This document shows positions 36,549 through 46,119 of a stretch of DNA of 64,000 nt, piece after piece (within the stretch, counting starts at the first letter, position 1; each line of letters begins with the position of its first letter). Source of the stretch: Gemmatimonadota bacterium (GTDB lineage: Bacteria; Gemmatimonadota; Gemmatimonadetes; Gemmatimonadales; Gemmatimonadaceae). The notes under the pieces are model-generated. The model saw only the letters and a list, made by a program, of their open reading frames with translations. It did no database searches and was not told where the DNA came from. The translations under genes were made by a program, and so were the position numbers. The stretch is from positions 1 to 64,000 of the forward strand of contig JARIEX010000001.1 in the NCBI GenBank assembly GCA_031127095.1, written 5' to 3'.

Positions 36549-37454
36549 TCAGTCGGCCGCCGGTGGGATGTCCACGAAGCGGCCGCCCTGCAGCCCAGTC
36601 CCGACCTGATGGATGAAGAAGGCCCGCACAGGCTCGTCGTCCTCAAACGCATCCCGGATCATGTTCAGGCCCGTGCAGTGGAAGGCATTGCAGATATCCG
36701 CCCGCATATCCCGGGGCAAAGCGCACCCATCGGAATTCTGAAAGACACACCCGTCAGTGAGGGTGCGCTTGGACAGATAGGCCACGTAGTCGGAGACGAT
36801 GGTCTCGTCGTCCTTGTCGGGGAATCGCTGCAGGTAATGCAGCATCGCGTCGACGCCCAAAAAGGCGTGCTCTTTCCCCCGTCCGCAGCAGTGCCCGCGG
36901 CAGGCGGCGCACCCCGCACCGAGTACCGCCATCTGCCGCTGCGCCTGCACGGTCGGCGTCGGTTCAGTCGCCGGTGGCCGGTAGGTTGGCGGCAGTTCAC
37001 CGCGCGCCAACCAGCCGCGCGCTTCCGCCAGGTGTGCGCGAAGACTCACCTCGAACAGTGCGCGACGACGGCGCGGCAACGCCGATACGCGACGGGTGTT
37101 TTTCGGAATCACCGACACCCGGTAACTCTCGACGGCTCCCGACGGCACACCGTCGCGCGCCGCACGCACCCGCCGCTGCGTGTGGGCCGAGACGACCAGC
37201 GCGGCATGCGCGGCACGCGCGGCCGCCTGCGGGCGATCCACCGCGACGGTCTTCGCACAGGCATAGCGGCCACAGTGGCGCGATGCCCGGTGCGCCGGTG
37301 GGATCACACGGCCGCACACGCCGCACTTCAGGTGGTCCGGCACCGCCCGGTACGCCGCCGCGCACGACAGCGAGTCGCACAGCACGTCGTCCCGCCCGCG
37401 CCGCAGAGACAGCGTCGCCTCACAGATGGTGCACAGGTTCGGCGTGTCAGTCAC
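36549..37454 (-). CDS. Cys-rich putative metal-binding protein with YkgJ-like cluster
   Basis: LCTICEATL...CDSLSC...LKCGVCGRVIPPAHRASRHCGRYAC... and GAGCAACRGHCCGRGKEHAFLG...TDGCVFQNSDGCALPRDMRADICNAFHC. Confidence 0.6.
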   Translation of the reverse strand: MTDTPNLCTICEATLSLRRGRDDVLCDSLSCAAAYRAVPDHLKCGVCGRVIPPAHRASRHCGRYACAKTVAVDRPQAAARAAHAALVVSAHTQRRVRAARDGVPSGAVESYRVSVIPKNTRRVSALPRRRRALFEVSLRAHLAEARGWLARGELPPTYRPPATEPTPTVQAQRQMAVLGAGCAACRGHCCGRGKEHAFLGVDAMLHYLQRFPDKDDETIVSDYVAYLSKRTLTDGCVFQNSDGCALPRDMRADICNAFHCTGLNMIRDAFEDDEPVRAFFIHQVGTGLQGGRFVDIPPAAD

Positions 37455-37510
37455 AAACGGCTCCGGCAGGCGAGGCGAACGGGGGATGATGGAGCAATCT
37501 GGCCCCCCAC

Positions 37511-37551
37511 TGCACAGAGGGCCACCAGCATCGCTGGTGGCCCTCTGTGCA
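37511..37551 (-). terminator. Terminator downstream of the cold-shock gene
   Basis: Perfect 19-bp stem tgcacagagggccaccagc-atc-gctggtggccctctgtgca. Confidence 0.85.
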
Positions 37552-37571
37552 ACACGATCTCCAGCAGGCAA

Positions 37572-37784
37572 TCAGCCGCGGATCTTGGTCACCTGTTCGG
37601 CGGCCGGACCCTTCTGGCCCTGCACGATGTCGAATTCAACGCGCTCGCCTTCGGCGAGGGTACGGAATCCACCACCCTGAATCGCCGAGTGGTGCACGAA
37701 GCAATCCTTCGAGCCGTCGTCGGGCGTGATGAAACCGAAGCCCTTCGCGTCGTTGAACCACTTCACCTTGCCGGTCGTACGCAT
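37572..37784 (-). CDS. Cold-shock protein (CspA family)
   Basis: [65 protein letters not shown]. Confidence 0.97.
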   Translation of the reverse strand: MRTTGKVKWFNDAKGFGFITPDDGSKDCFVHHSAIQGGGFRTLAEGERVEFDIVQGQKGPAAEQVTKIRG

Positions 37785-38025
37785 GGCACTGTTCCCCTTG
37801 CTGTGTGATCGGAGTCCGGCCCTGCCGTACGCACCGAGCACTCGTGTTGTTCGCGGATGAGCCCCCCGCGTGGGCCGCGGCTGTCGTGCGACAACCGCTC
37901 TGCGTTCGCGTCCGAAAACCTGCCCACGACAAAGGGACCGGCACGCCGCCAGGTCCCCGAAGTCGCCTGCAACGCTCGTGTTGTCCCGCACCGTGGCGCG
38001 GCCCTCATAATTCGAATGCCACCAG

Positions 38026-38054
38026 ACACTAGCGTCAGCTTTTCGGACTGTCAA
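38026..38054 (-). promoter_or_regulatory. Sigma70-like promoter for the cold-shock gene
   Basis: Minus strand TTGACA (38054-38049), 17-nt spacer, TAGTGT (38031-38026). Confidence 0.6.
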
Positions 38055-38145
38055 CAGGATTTTTGGGGAAGGCCCCGGGCCGGACGGACGGACGCGCGCG
38101 TGCCGCCGACTGGACGCCCCCGCACGCCACCGCCAGCTTCACGGC

Positions 38146-39147
38146 ATGTCCACTCCCAGGCACTACACCGTCGTCGCCCGCCTCGGCCTCGCCGCGCGCA
38201 TGCTCGCCGCGCGCATGCTCGCCGCGCTCACGCTGGCCGTCGCCTCCGCGGCCCACGCGCAGACGGGCACACCCCCCAGCGCCCCCGCACCGCGCCTCAT
38301 GCGCGCCGGCGACGTGGACACGATCCCGCTGCGCTCGGCCGGACTCCGCATCGCCTACGGCGCCGACTCGCTGCAGTTCGGCGAGCTGCGCCTCCCCCCC
38401 AACACCGCCCCCGGCACCCGCGCGCCCCTCGCCATCATCATTCACGGCGGCTGTTGGCTCTCCCGCTACGCCTCCGTGCGGAACAGCGCCCCGCTGGCCG
38501 ATGCGCTCGCGGCCAGTGGGGTCGCCACCTGGAACGTGGAATACCGCCGCTACGATCACCCGGGGGGTGGCTGGCCCGGCACCTTCCGCGACGTTGCCGA
38601 CGCCGCCGACTACGTGCGCACCCTGGCGAGCCGGTACCCGGTAGACACCTCGCGCATCGTCGTCGCCGGACACTCTGCCGGCGGCCACCTCGCCCTCTGG
38701 CTGGCTACGCGTCACGCGCTCGACGTCACCAGTCCGCTGGCTGGCGGCACGCCCCTGCCCCTCCGCGGCGTCGTGTCGGTGGGGGGCATTGCCGATCTGG
38801 CCGAGTTCTACACGCGCGAACGCGCTACCTGCGGTAACCCGGCCGTGGAATCGCTGCTGGGGGCCGCGCCCGATAGCGTGCCGGCACGGCTTCGTGATGC
38901 CTCCCCGCGCGAACGTCTGCCCCTGGGCACCCCCAGCGTCCACGTGGCCGGCGATCGTGACTTCATTGCGCCCGTGGAGGTCCGCGACCGCTTCGTTGCG
39001 GCCGCCCGCGCGCGCGGCGACAGCGCGTGGGTCGTGACCGTGCCGGGCGACGGCCACTTCGAAGCCATGACGCCGTACAAGGCAGCCGGGCGCGCCGTCA
39101 TCAACGCCGTGCGGGCCATGCTTGCGCTGCCGCCTGTCGCTCCGTGA
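38146..39147 (+). CDS. Secreted alpha/beta hydrolase (BD-FAE-like esterase)
   Basis: LAIIIHGGCWLSRYAS...IVVAGHSAGGHLALWLATRH...GDRDFIAPVEVRDRF...VPGDGHFEAMTP. Confidence 0.88.
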   Translation: MSTPRHYTVVARLGLAARMLAARMLAALTLAVASAAHAQTGTPPSAPAPRLMRAGDVDTIPLRSAGLRIAYGADSLQFGELRLPPNTAPGTRAPLAIIIHGGCWLSRYASVRNSAPLADALAASGVATWNVEYRRYDHPGGGWPGTFRDVADAADYVRTLASRYPVDTSRIVVAGHSAGGHLALWLATRHALDVTSPLAGGTPLPLRGVVSVGGIADLAEFYTRERATCGNPAVESLLGAAPDSVPARLRDASPRERLPLGTPSVHVAGDRDFIAPVEVRDRFVAAARARGDSAWVVTVPGDGHFEAMTPYKAAGRAVINAVRAMLALPPVAP

Positions 39148-39258
39148 TGCGGCGCCGACCAGCTCCGGCGTCCCTGACGTCGCTTCGGTGTGCCCCGGTG
39201 GCCTTTACAGGCGGCGCCGGCACCGGCAACATCAAGGTGTCCCTCAACCGGAGTGCTC

Positions 39259-39438
39259 ATGAAGGATTCACAGCTCAAGGCGTTGCTCAGAAAGACGGCC
39301 GCCAAGGCGTCGCAGCAGAAGAAGCCCTCCCGCAGCCTGTTCGACCCCACGCTCGAGGCCACGCGCGGCAAGACCGAGCCGTTGGAAGGGTCCGAAGCGG
39401 AAGGCATTTTCAAGGAAATGAAGCGCCGCGAATTCTGA
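39259..39438 (+). CDS. Small hypothetical protein (59 aa)
   Basis: MKDSQLKALLRKTAAKASQQKKPSRSLFDPTLEATRGKTEPLEGSEAEGIFKEMKRREF; cggag 5-10 nt upstream. Confidence 0.5.
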   Translation: MKDSQLKALLRKTAAKASQQKKPSRSLFDPTLEATRGKTEPLEGSEAEGIFKEMKRREF

Positions 39439-39926
39439 CGCCCACCAGACGTCCCGCCCTTGCCCTCGCCGCGCTCCTCGCCGCCGGGGCATGCGCCGAT
39501 CAACCCGCCGCGAAAGCCGTCGACCGCGCGGCGGCCGACACCGTCACGGTGGAGGGCCGCTGGTCCGACAGCGTCACGAGCGAATCCGGCTACGTGGCGC
39601 GCTACGTGAACGGCACGCTCGCGGTCATCGAGGAGCAGATGACGTTCACCGACGGCATGCGCTCGTCGCGTGCGTACTTCTACGACGACCGCGTCGCGCT
39701 CACCCGCATCGTCGACGATCGTCGGCTCATGGCCGCGTCGGGCAACAGCACGCCGACCATGCTGCACGCGCGGCTGAACGTCTACCTGAGCGGACACACG
39801 GTCGACTCCGCCATCAAGACCGTGGACCTCGGCGCGAAACCCGTACAGCCGTACGATATCGAGAACCTGCGCCGGCACGAGCGCGAGATTTTCGCGCGGG
39901 TTGCCAAGACACTCGTCGCCCCCTGA
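39435..39926 (+). CDS. Hypothetical lipoprotein, start codon uncertain
   Basis: ALALAALLAAGACADQPA lipobox; open frame to ...FARVAKTLVAP; no clear ATG/GTG at the expected start. Confidence 0.45.
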   Translation: MTPTRRPALALAALLAAGACADQPAAKAVDRAAADTVTVEGRWSDSVTSESGYVARYVNGTLAVIEEQMTFTDGMRSSRAYFYDDRVALTRIVDDRRLMAASGNSTPTMLHARLNVYLSGHTVDSAIKTVDLGAKPVQPYDIENLRRHEREIFARVAKTLVAP

Positions 39927-39939
39927 CCGACCGCGCACG

Positions 39940-42357
39940 ATGACCGACTTCGAAACACTGGGCGCCTTCTACCTCGGCAAGCACTACGACCTCGCCGCGC
40001 GCGTGCGGCGTGACGAGTTCGTGCTCTACGATGCGAAGGATCTCACCACGCATGCCGTGATCATCGGCATGACCGGCAGCGGCAAGACCGGTCTCGGCGT
40101 CGGGCTCATCGAGGAGGCGCTGATCGATCACATCCCCGTCATCGCGATCGATCCGAAGGGTGATCTCGGCAACCTCGCGCTGCGATTCCCGTCGCTGGCG
40201 CCGGCCGACTTCCGACCGTGGGTGGATCCGCAGCAGGCGGCCAACGCCGGACTCTCCGCCGAGGAGTTTGCCGCGAAGCAGGCGATGCTCTGGAAAGACG
40301 GACTCGCCGGCTGGGGCCAGGACGGCGCGCGCATTCAGCGACTCGCCGACGCCGCCGATGTCACCATCTACACGCCAGGCAGCACCGCCGGTCAGCCGCT
40401 GTCACTCCTCAAAGCGTTCGTGGCGCCGCCGCCGGTCATCCGCGACGACACCGAAGCGATGCAGGAGCGCGTCGAGGCCACCGCCACGAGCGTGCTCGCC
40501 CTGCTGGGCATTGACGGCGATCCCATCTCGAGCCGCGAGCACATTCTGCTCGCGAACCTGTTGCACGCGTCGTGGAGCGACGGCCGCGATCTCGATCTCG
40601 CCGGCCTGATCGGCGGGATCCAGTCGCCGCCGTTCCACACCGTCGGCGTCATGCCGCTCGACACGGTGTTTCCGCCGAAGGACCGCACCGCGTTCGCCAT
40701 GAAGCTCAACAATCTGTTGGCGGCGCCGGGCTTCCAGACGTGGATGCAAGGCGAGCCGCTCGATACCGCAACGCTGTTGTACGACGCGCACGGCAAGCCG
40801 AAGGGCTCGATCGTATCCATCGCGCATCTCGGGGACGCCGAGCGCATGTTCTTTGTGACGCTGCTGCTGGCCGACATCCTTGCGTGGGTGCGCACGCAGC
40901 CGGGCACCGGCTCGTTGCGGGCAATCCTCTACATCGACGAACTATTCGGCTACATGCCACCGGTGGAAAACCCACCGTCGAAACGGCTGCTGCTCACGCT
41001 GCTCAAGCAGGCCCGCGCCTACGGACTCGGCGTCGTACTGGCCACGCAAAATCCGGTGGATCTGGATTATCGCGGCCTCTCGAACACCGGCACCTGGTTC
41101 ATCGGCCGCCTGCAGACGGAACGTGACAAGATGCGCGTGATGGAAGGACTCGAAGGCGCGTCCGGCGGACAGCCCTTTGACAAGTCCGCCATGGAACAGA
41201 CGATCGCCGGACTCGGCAAACGCGTGTTCCTCATGCACAGCGTGCATGAGTCGGCGCCGATCACCTTCGAGACGCGTTGGACGATGTCGTATCTCGCCGG
41301 TCCCATGACGCGCGAGCAGATCAGGACGCTCAGCGCACGCACCGGTGCTGCACCCGCCGCCGCACCCGCCGCCGCACCCACTTCGCCAACCGCCGCTGGG
41401 AGCGTGGCCGCACGTCACCCGTCGGCGTCGCAGCAGGCGCCCGTGTTGCCAGCGGATATTCCGCAGTACTTCCTCCCGGTGCACGCCGATGGCGCCCCGG
41501 TCACGTACCGCCCGGCCGTCCTGGGGCTGGCCGACGTGTCCTTTGCCAGTACGAAGTACGGTGTCACCGAGCAACGTCGCGTAGCGCTGCTGGCCACGAT
41601 GGACGATGGTCCGATCACGATCGCGTGGGATGGTGCGGAGCGGATTGAACTGGATCCGTCCGCGCTCGAGCGCGCGCCGATCGACGGAGCCACCTACGCC
41701 GCGTTACCGAAGACCGCGTCGAATCCGAAGAGCTATCCCGCGTGGAGCAAGGCGTTCCAGAAGTGGATCGTCACCACCGAAATGGTGTCGCTGTTTCGGA
41801 GCACCACGCTCAAGCAGTGCTCGAACGTCGGCGAGTCGGAGCGGGATTTCCGGATTCGCCTGCAGGTACTGGCGCGCGAAGACCGGGACCGGCGCATCGA
41901 GACGCTGCGCGGCAAGTACGCCACCAAGTTTGCGACCCTGCAGGAGCGCCTGCGTCGCGCAGAACAGACCGTGCAGCGTGAGCAGGCGCAGGCGTCGCAG
42001 GCCAAGATGGATACCGCCATCTCGGTGGGAGGCGCGATTCTCGGCGCGTTCTTCGGGCGCGGCCGGATCTCCGCCGGCGCGATCAGCCGGGTCGGCACCG
42101 CCGCGCGGGGCGCTGGGCGTGCCGCGCAGCAGCAGGGAGACGTGACCCGCGCCAGTGAGAGCCTGCAGGCGATCGAGGCGCAGTACGCCGAGCTGGAAGC
42201 GGCACTGCAAGCCGATGTCGATGCCCTGGGCGGTGCGTACGATGCGCAGCAGGAAACGCTCGAGGCCATTCCCATCAAGGCGAAGAGCGGCGACGTGCAC
42301 GTGCAGCTCGTGGCGTTGGTGTGGGTGCCGTCTCCGGCGCCGTCACGCCTCGCGTGA
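39940..42357 (+). CDS. HerA/VirB4-like ATP-binding protein (DUF853 type)
   Basis: THAVIIGMTGSGKTGLGVGLIEEALIDHIPVIAIDPKGDLGNL...RAILYIDELFGYMPPVENPPSKRLLLTLLKQARAYGLGVVLATQNPVDLDYRGLSNTGTWFIGRLQTERDK. Confidence 0.88.
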   Translation: MTDFETLGAFYLGKHYDLAARVRRDEFVLYDAKDLTTHAVIIGMTGSGKTGLGVGLIEEALIDHIPVIAIDPKGDLGNLALRFPSLAPADFRPWVDPQQAANAGLSAEEFAAKQAMLWKDGLAGWGQDGARIQRLADAADVTIYTPGSTAGQPLSLLKAFVAPPPVIRDDTEAMQERVEATATSVLALLGIDGDPISSREHILLANLLHASWSDGRDLDLAGLIGGIQSPPFHTVGVMPLDTVFPPKDRTAFAMKLNNLLAAPGFQTWMQGEPLDTATLLYDAHGKPKGSIVSIAHLGDAERMFFVTLLLADILAWVRTQPGTGSLRAILYIDELFGYMPPVENPPSKRLLLTLLKQARAYGLGVVLATQNPVDLDYRGLSNTGTWFIGRLQTERDKMRVMEGLEGASGGQPFDKSAMEQTIAGLGKRVFLMHSVHESAPITFETRWTMSYLAGPMTREQIRTLSARTGAAPAAAPAAAPTSPTAAGSVAARHPSASQQAPVLPADIPQYFLPVHADGAPVTYRPAVLGLADVSFASTKYGVTEQRRVALLATMDDGPITIAWDGAERIELDPSALERAPIDGATYAALPKTASNPKSYPAWSKAFQKWIVTTEMVSLFRSTTLKQCSNVGESERDFRIRLQVLAREDRDRRIETLRGKYATKFATLQERLRRAEQTVQREQAQASQAKMDTAISVGGAILGAFFGRGRISAGAISRVGTAARGAGRAAQQQGDVTRASESLQAIEAQYAELEAALQADVDALGGAYDAQQETLEAIPIKAKSGDVHVQLVALVWVPSPAPSRLA

Positions 42358-42369
42358 CGGCCGGCCACC

Positions 42370-43197
42370 TCAGCGCGTGGGGCGCTGCGCGTTCAACGAC
42401 CAGTCGAACGGGATTTCCCGCATCCCGAAACGCCCGGACTCCAGCCGTGTTTTCGTGTCGCCATCAAACCACGCGGCCAGAAATGCCCCCAGCTCCGCCC
42501 GCGAATTGCCGAAGTCGGCGCGGTAATACGTGAAAATCGGACTGAGCCGCGGAAGTTTCACCGCGATCTGATTTTTCGTGGTATCCCGCAGAAAACGACG
42601 GCCCTGATCGAACAGCTGCCGTTCGAGCGCCGCCCCCGTATACGCCTCCGCGCGCAGCGGTGGGCTGCCCTTCGACGCCGCGACGAGCGCGAAATGAATG
42701 CGGGGATCGTGGAATTCCCGGCGCAGAATCCGGTGTTCCACATCGTCGAGCGTCAGACGGCGTCCCGCCGCGCGCACGAGCGGCTCGCTCCACGGCCCCT
42801 TGAGGCGCAGCACGCCGAACGTCCGGTTGATCTGGCGGATGCTTTCGCGTTCACCGTGCGCGACGATCAGCTGGATCGTGTAGGCGTTGTACGCATTCAG
42901 CCAGAACGCCAGCCGCTCGTGCTCATCCGCGCCGTCCAGCGAGGCGCGCTCGAGCAGCGTGAGGTAGCGACGGAATGACGGAGCCCGCCGGAACGCATCG
43001 TAGTCCACCAACCCATCGGCCACGTGCGCGCGCAGCAAGGCGTCGAATGCCGAGTGGTCGATGGTGACGCGGGCGGCGGGGGCCGCGGCCTGACCTGCCA
43101 CCGCCCCGGGGACCGACACGCCGGACGCCACCACGACGAGCGCGGCGAACGCCCAACGGCGACTGATGGCGAAGACGCTGCGCAGCGGGAGGACCAT
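42370..43197 (-). CDS. DUF547 family secreted protein
   Basis: LLRAHVADGLVDYDAFRRAPSFRRYLTLLE...ERLAFWLNAYNAYTIQLIV...LTLDDVEHRILRREFHDPRIHFALVAASKGSPPLRAEAY. Confidence 0.88.
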   Translation of the reverse strand: MVLPLRSVFAISRRWAFAALVVVASGVSVPGAVAGQAAAPAARVTIDHSAFDALLRAHVADGLVDYDAFRRAPSFRRYLTLLERASLDGADEHERLAFWLNAYNAYTIQLIVAHGERESIRQINRTFGVLRLKGPWSEPLVRAAGRRLTLDDVEHRILRREFHDPRIHFALVAASKGSPPLRAEAYTGAALERQLFDQGRRFLRDTTKNQIAVKLPRLSPIFTYYRADFGNSRAELGAFLAAWFDGDTKTRLESGRFGMREIPFDWSLNAQRPTR

Positions 43198-43213
43198 GCT
43201 GTATAGTACGCGC

Positions 43214-43525
43214 ATGAGCACCGACTGGTTGCTGGGCATTTGGCGCCTCATGCGCGCCGACGTGACACTCGACTTCGCCCCGGGTGTGCGCATGGAATTT
43301 CTGGCCGGCGGCGTGCTGCAGTATCACGTCGACGTCGGCGGGACCGATCAGATGGTCGAACTCGTGTACCGGGTTGAGGGCGACGTGCTGCACACCGAGA
43401 ATCCGGCGGCACCGCACTCCATGCAGGTCCGGATCGAGCACGGCGTGGGCGACGTCCTGCTGCTGGACTTCGCGGGCGCACAGGCGATGCTGGTGCGCGA
43501 AGTACCGCTCACGCCGCGGGACTGA
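43214..43525 (+). CDS. Hypothetical protein
   Basis: MSTDWLLGIWRLMRADVTLDFAPGVRMEFLAGGVLQYHVDVGG...; complete ORF in a divergent gap. Confidence 0.55.
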   Translation: MSTDWLLGIWRLMRADVTLDFAPGVRMEFLAGGVLQYHVDVGGTDQMVELVYRVEGDVLHTENPAAPHSMQVRIEHGVGDVLLLDFAGAQAMLVREVPLTPRD

Positions 43526-43548
43526 GAGCGCACGACCCGCGCCCCCGC

Positions 43549-43839
43549 TTACGGCCCGTACACCACCGGAGACGTCCCCCGCCGGATGTCACGCGCCCCG
43601 AACGCCACCCCGGAGCCGACAGCCATCCCCGCTGTCAGCGCGGTCCCGATGCCCACCAGCGGCAGGACGCCGGCCACTACGGTCCCCACCAGAAACACGG
43701 CGCCGCCGGCCGCCCACGGGGCCATCGCGCGCTGCACCGCTTCGACATAGCGCAGGCGGTTGCGCACGAACCGGCGCGTGGAACCGTGCAGGATGATGGC
43801 CAGCACGGTGGAGAGCACGAACGAGATGATGAAGAACAT
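43549..43839 (-). CDS. Small membrane protein, hypothetical
   Basis: MFFIISFVLSTVLAIILHG... two hydrophobic segments. Confidence 0.5.
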   Translation of the reverse strand: MFFIISFVLSTVLAIILHGSTRRFVRNRLRYVEAVQRAMAPWAAGGAVFLVGTVVAGVLPLVGIGTALTAGMAVGSGVAFGARDIRRGTSPVVYGP

Positions 43840-43960
43840 CGGATCCTCCAGAGAAGGCGGGCGCGCGGCAACGGGGAGCCACGCACCCTCTCCCGTCCCT
43901 ACCGGGACAGCATGCGGGAGGTTTCAGCGCCGTCTCCCGCCGTGTGGACCACGCGCGCCG

Positions 43961-44656
43961 CTAGGGCCGCCGTGGCATGGCCATTTTCGTGTACGAGGGC
44001 GGGACCGCGAAGAGCGCGTTATCCAGGCGCTGCGGCGCGATCTTCACCACCTCGATCGGCACGGAGCCGTCCGCCATGGTGATCCGCAACGGAAACCCGT
44101 CCTCGGCCATCAGCATGCGTTGCCACGTCGGGGCCGCGCCCTGCGCCATCGCCGCCATCGGATTCACGTAGCGCCCCAGTCCCTTCGCGAGACACAGGTC
44201 AATCGTTTGTGCCGCGCTGACCATCTGCACGTGCTCGCACGAATACCCGGCGATGGTTTCGGTGCGGCCGGTACGCGTGACTTTCACGTCGGCTGGTGGT
44301 GCGGCCTCAGGCGTCGACGCCATGGCTCCCATTGGCATCTCCATGTACGCGCGCTGCGCCGCCATCAGGATGAACAGCGTCCGCTCCGGCGGTACCATCA
44401 GCATGGACATGCCGCCCGTCGGCCCGCGCATGTTCACCCGCACCGCGCCGTTCCGCACGAGGTACTCGAGTTCCTGCCCCGGACGCGGCGCTTGCCCGGC
44501 CCCCGCCGCACCACGGGGCGCGGCGGCGGCCACCCGCATGGTCACCACGCCTTCAAACGTCTGCGCCACCAGCGGGCGCACCGGCAGGATGGCCGGCACC
44601 AGCACCGACAGCACGACCACCGTGCGCCGCGCCACTCTCCGCCACGACACCGTCAT
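43961..44656 (-). CDS. Secreted DUF4412-like protein
   Basis: Signal; TFEGVVTMRV...LEYLVRNGAVRVNMRGPTGGMSMLMVPPERTLFILMAAQRAYMEMPM...VTRTGRTETIAGYSCEHVQMV. Confidence 0.7.
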   Translation of the reverse strand: MTVSWRRVARRTVVVLSVLVPAILPVRPLVAQTFEGVVTMRVAAAAPRGAAGAGQAPRPGQELEYLVRNGAVRVNMRGPTGGMSMLMVPPERTLFILMAAQRAYMEMPMGAMASTPEAAPPADVKVTRTGRTETIAGYSCEHVQMVSAAQTIDLCLAKGLGRYVNPMAAMAQGAAPTWQRMLMAEDGFPLRITMADGSVPIEVVKIAPQRLDNALFAVPPSYTKMAMPRRP

Positions 44657-44667
44657 CCCATCCCCGC

Positions 44668-46029
44668 TCACACGATACCGGTACGGATCGCTTTCAGCAC
44701 GAGATCGGTGAAGCGGTCGATTTCCGGCAACGTCGTGTACACGTTGGGCGTCACGCGAATGCCGCTGAACTCCGGGTGCACGATCGGTGTCTGCACGATC
44801 CGATGCTGGGTCACCAGCCAGTTGCCGAGCTTCACCGGATCGAGGCCGTCCACGCTGAAGAAGCCGATCCCGCCGCCCCACGCCGAGTCGAGCGGCGTGT
44901 GGATCTTCACGCGCCCCTGCCCGTCGGCGAGCAGTCGCTTGGCCCAGCGGTCTCGCAGATACACGAGACGCGCGAACTTGCGGGGCGCCCCGATCGCGCG
45001 GTGAAACGCGAGCGAGACCGAGACCGCATTGTGATTGGCGGCCGGATGCGTGCCGATCTCCTCGTACTTCCGGATGTCCTTTTCCTGTCCCGGATTGCCC
45101 GCCATGAGCGGCCACATTGCGGGAATGCGATCCTTGCGCACGTACAGGAACCCGGTGCCGATCGGGGCCAGCAGCCACTTGTGCAGGCTCGTGCCGTAGT
45201 AGTCCACGCCCAGCTCGTCGCGCGTGAACGGGAACTGCGCGAACGCGTGCGCGCCGTCCACGAACGTGGCCACGTTCTTTGCCCGCGCCATCGCCACCAG
45301 CTCCTTCACCGGCAGGATCTGGCCGGTCAGGTTGGTGATGTGCGTGATCTCCATCACGCGCGTGCGCGGCGTGATCGCCGCCGCGAACGCGTCGATGATC
45401 AGCTGCGGATTGGTGCACGGCACGGGGAAGGCCACCTCCTTCACCACGATCCCTTCCCGCTGCGCGCGCTGCCGCCACGCGTTCAGCATGCGGCCGTAAT
45501 TCTGGTTGCTCACCACCACTTCGTCGCCGCGCTTCAGGTCGATGCCGAAGATCAGCGTCTCCATCGCTTCCGACGCATTGCGCGTGATGGCCATTTCCTC
45601 GGTGTCGCAGCCAAACTCCAGCGCGAGTTCGCGCCGCACGACTTCGATGCGTGGCTCGAGCGTCTGCCACATCTGGATCACCGGCAGCTCATTCGAGAAG
45701 CGCAGGTCGCGCTCGAGCTGCGCCATCACGTGCGACGGAGCGGGTGAACAGCCGCCGTTGTTCAGGTTGATCCACGTGCGATCAAGATCGAACGCACGCT
45801 GGATCGGTTCCCAGAAGTCCTCGTCGGCGGCGAACGCCTCGGCCTGCGCCGCCGTGCCGCGCCATGTCGGCGCATCGGGATCGAACAGCGCCACGCCGCG
45901 GCCCTTGGCCACATCCGAGGCATCGATGAGACGGCGGATTGCCTGCGGCGAGAAGCGCGGGGCGATCGCGGCGAGACTGGGCAGAGCGGTCGCTCCGGCC
46001 ACGGCGGATACGAAGAGTCGACGGTCCAT
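44668..46029 (-). CDS. Class V aminotransferase (isopenicillin-N epimerase-like), exported
   Basis: MDRRLFVSAVAGATALPSLA; INLNNGGCSPAPSHVM...ITRNASEAMETLIFGIDLKRGDEVVVSNQNYGRM...THITNLTGQILPVKELV...FVDGAHAFAQFPF...SLHKWLLAPIGTGFLYVRK. Confidence 0.9.
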   Translation of the reverse strand: MDRRLFVSAVAGATALPSLAAIAPRFSPQAIRRLIDASDVAKGRGVALFDPDAPTWRGTAAQAEAFAADEDFWEPIQRAFDLDRTWINLNNGGCSPAPSHVMAQLERDLRFSNELPVIQMWQTLEPRIEVVRRELALEFGCDTEEMAITRNASEAMETLIFGIDLKRGDEVVVSNQNYGRMLNAWRQRAQREGIVVKEVAFPVPCTNPQLIIDAFAAAITPRTRVMEITHITNLTGQILPVKELVAMARAKNVATFVDGAHAFAQFPFTRDELGVDYYGTSLHKWLLAPIGTGFLYVRKDRIPAMWPLMAGNPGQEKDIRKYEEIGTHPAANHNAVSVSLAFHRAIGAPRKFARLVYLRDRWAKRLLADGQGRVKIHTPLDSAWGGGIGFFSVDGLDPVKLGNWLVTQHRIVQTPIVHPEFSGIRVTPNVYTTLPEIDRFTDLVLKAIRTGIV

Positions 46030-46119
46030 TTCCCAACATGCGGCCGAAAGCCGCTTTGCGCGAGGGGGAGCCGGCGGGACGAGGAACGGCTGGACCGGTG
46101 CGTCCCGCCCCCACGCGGG

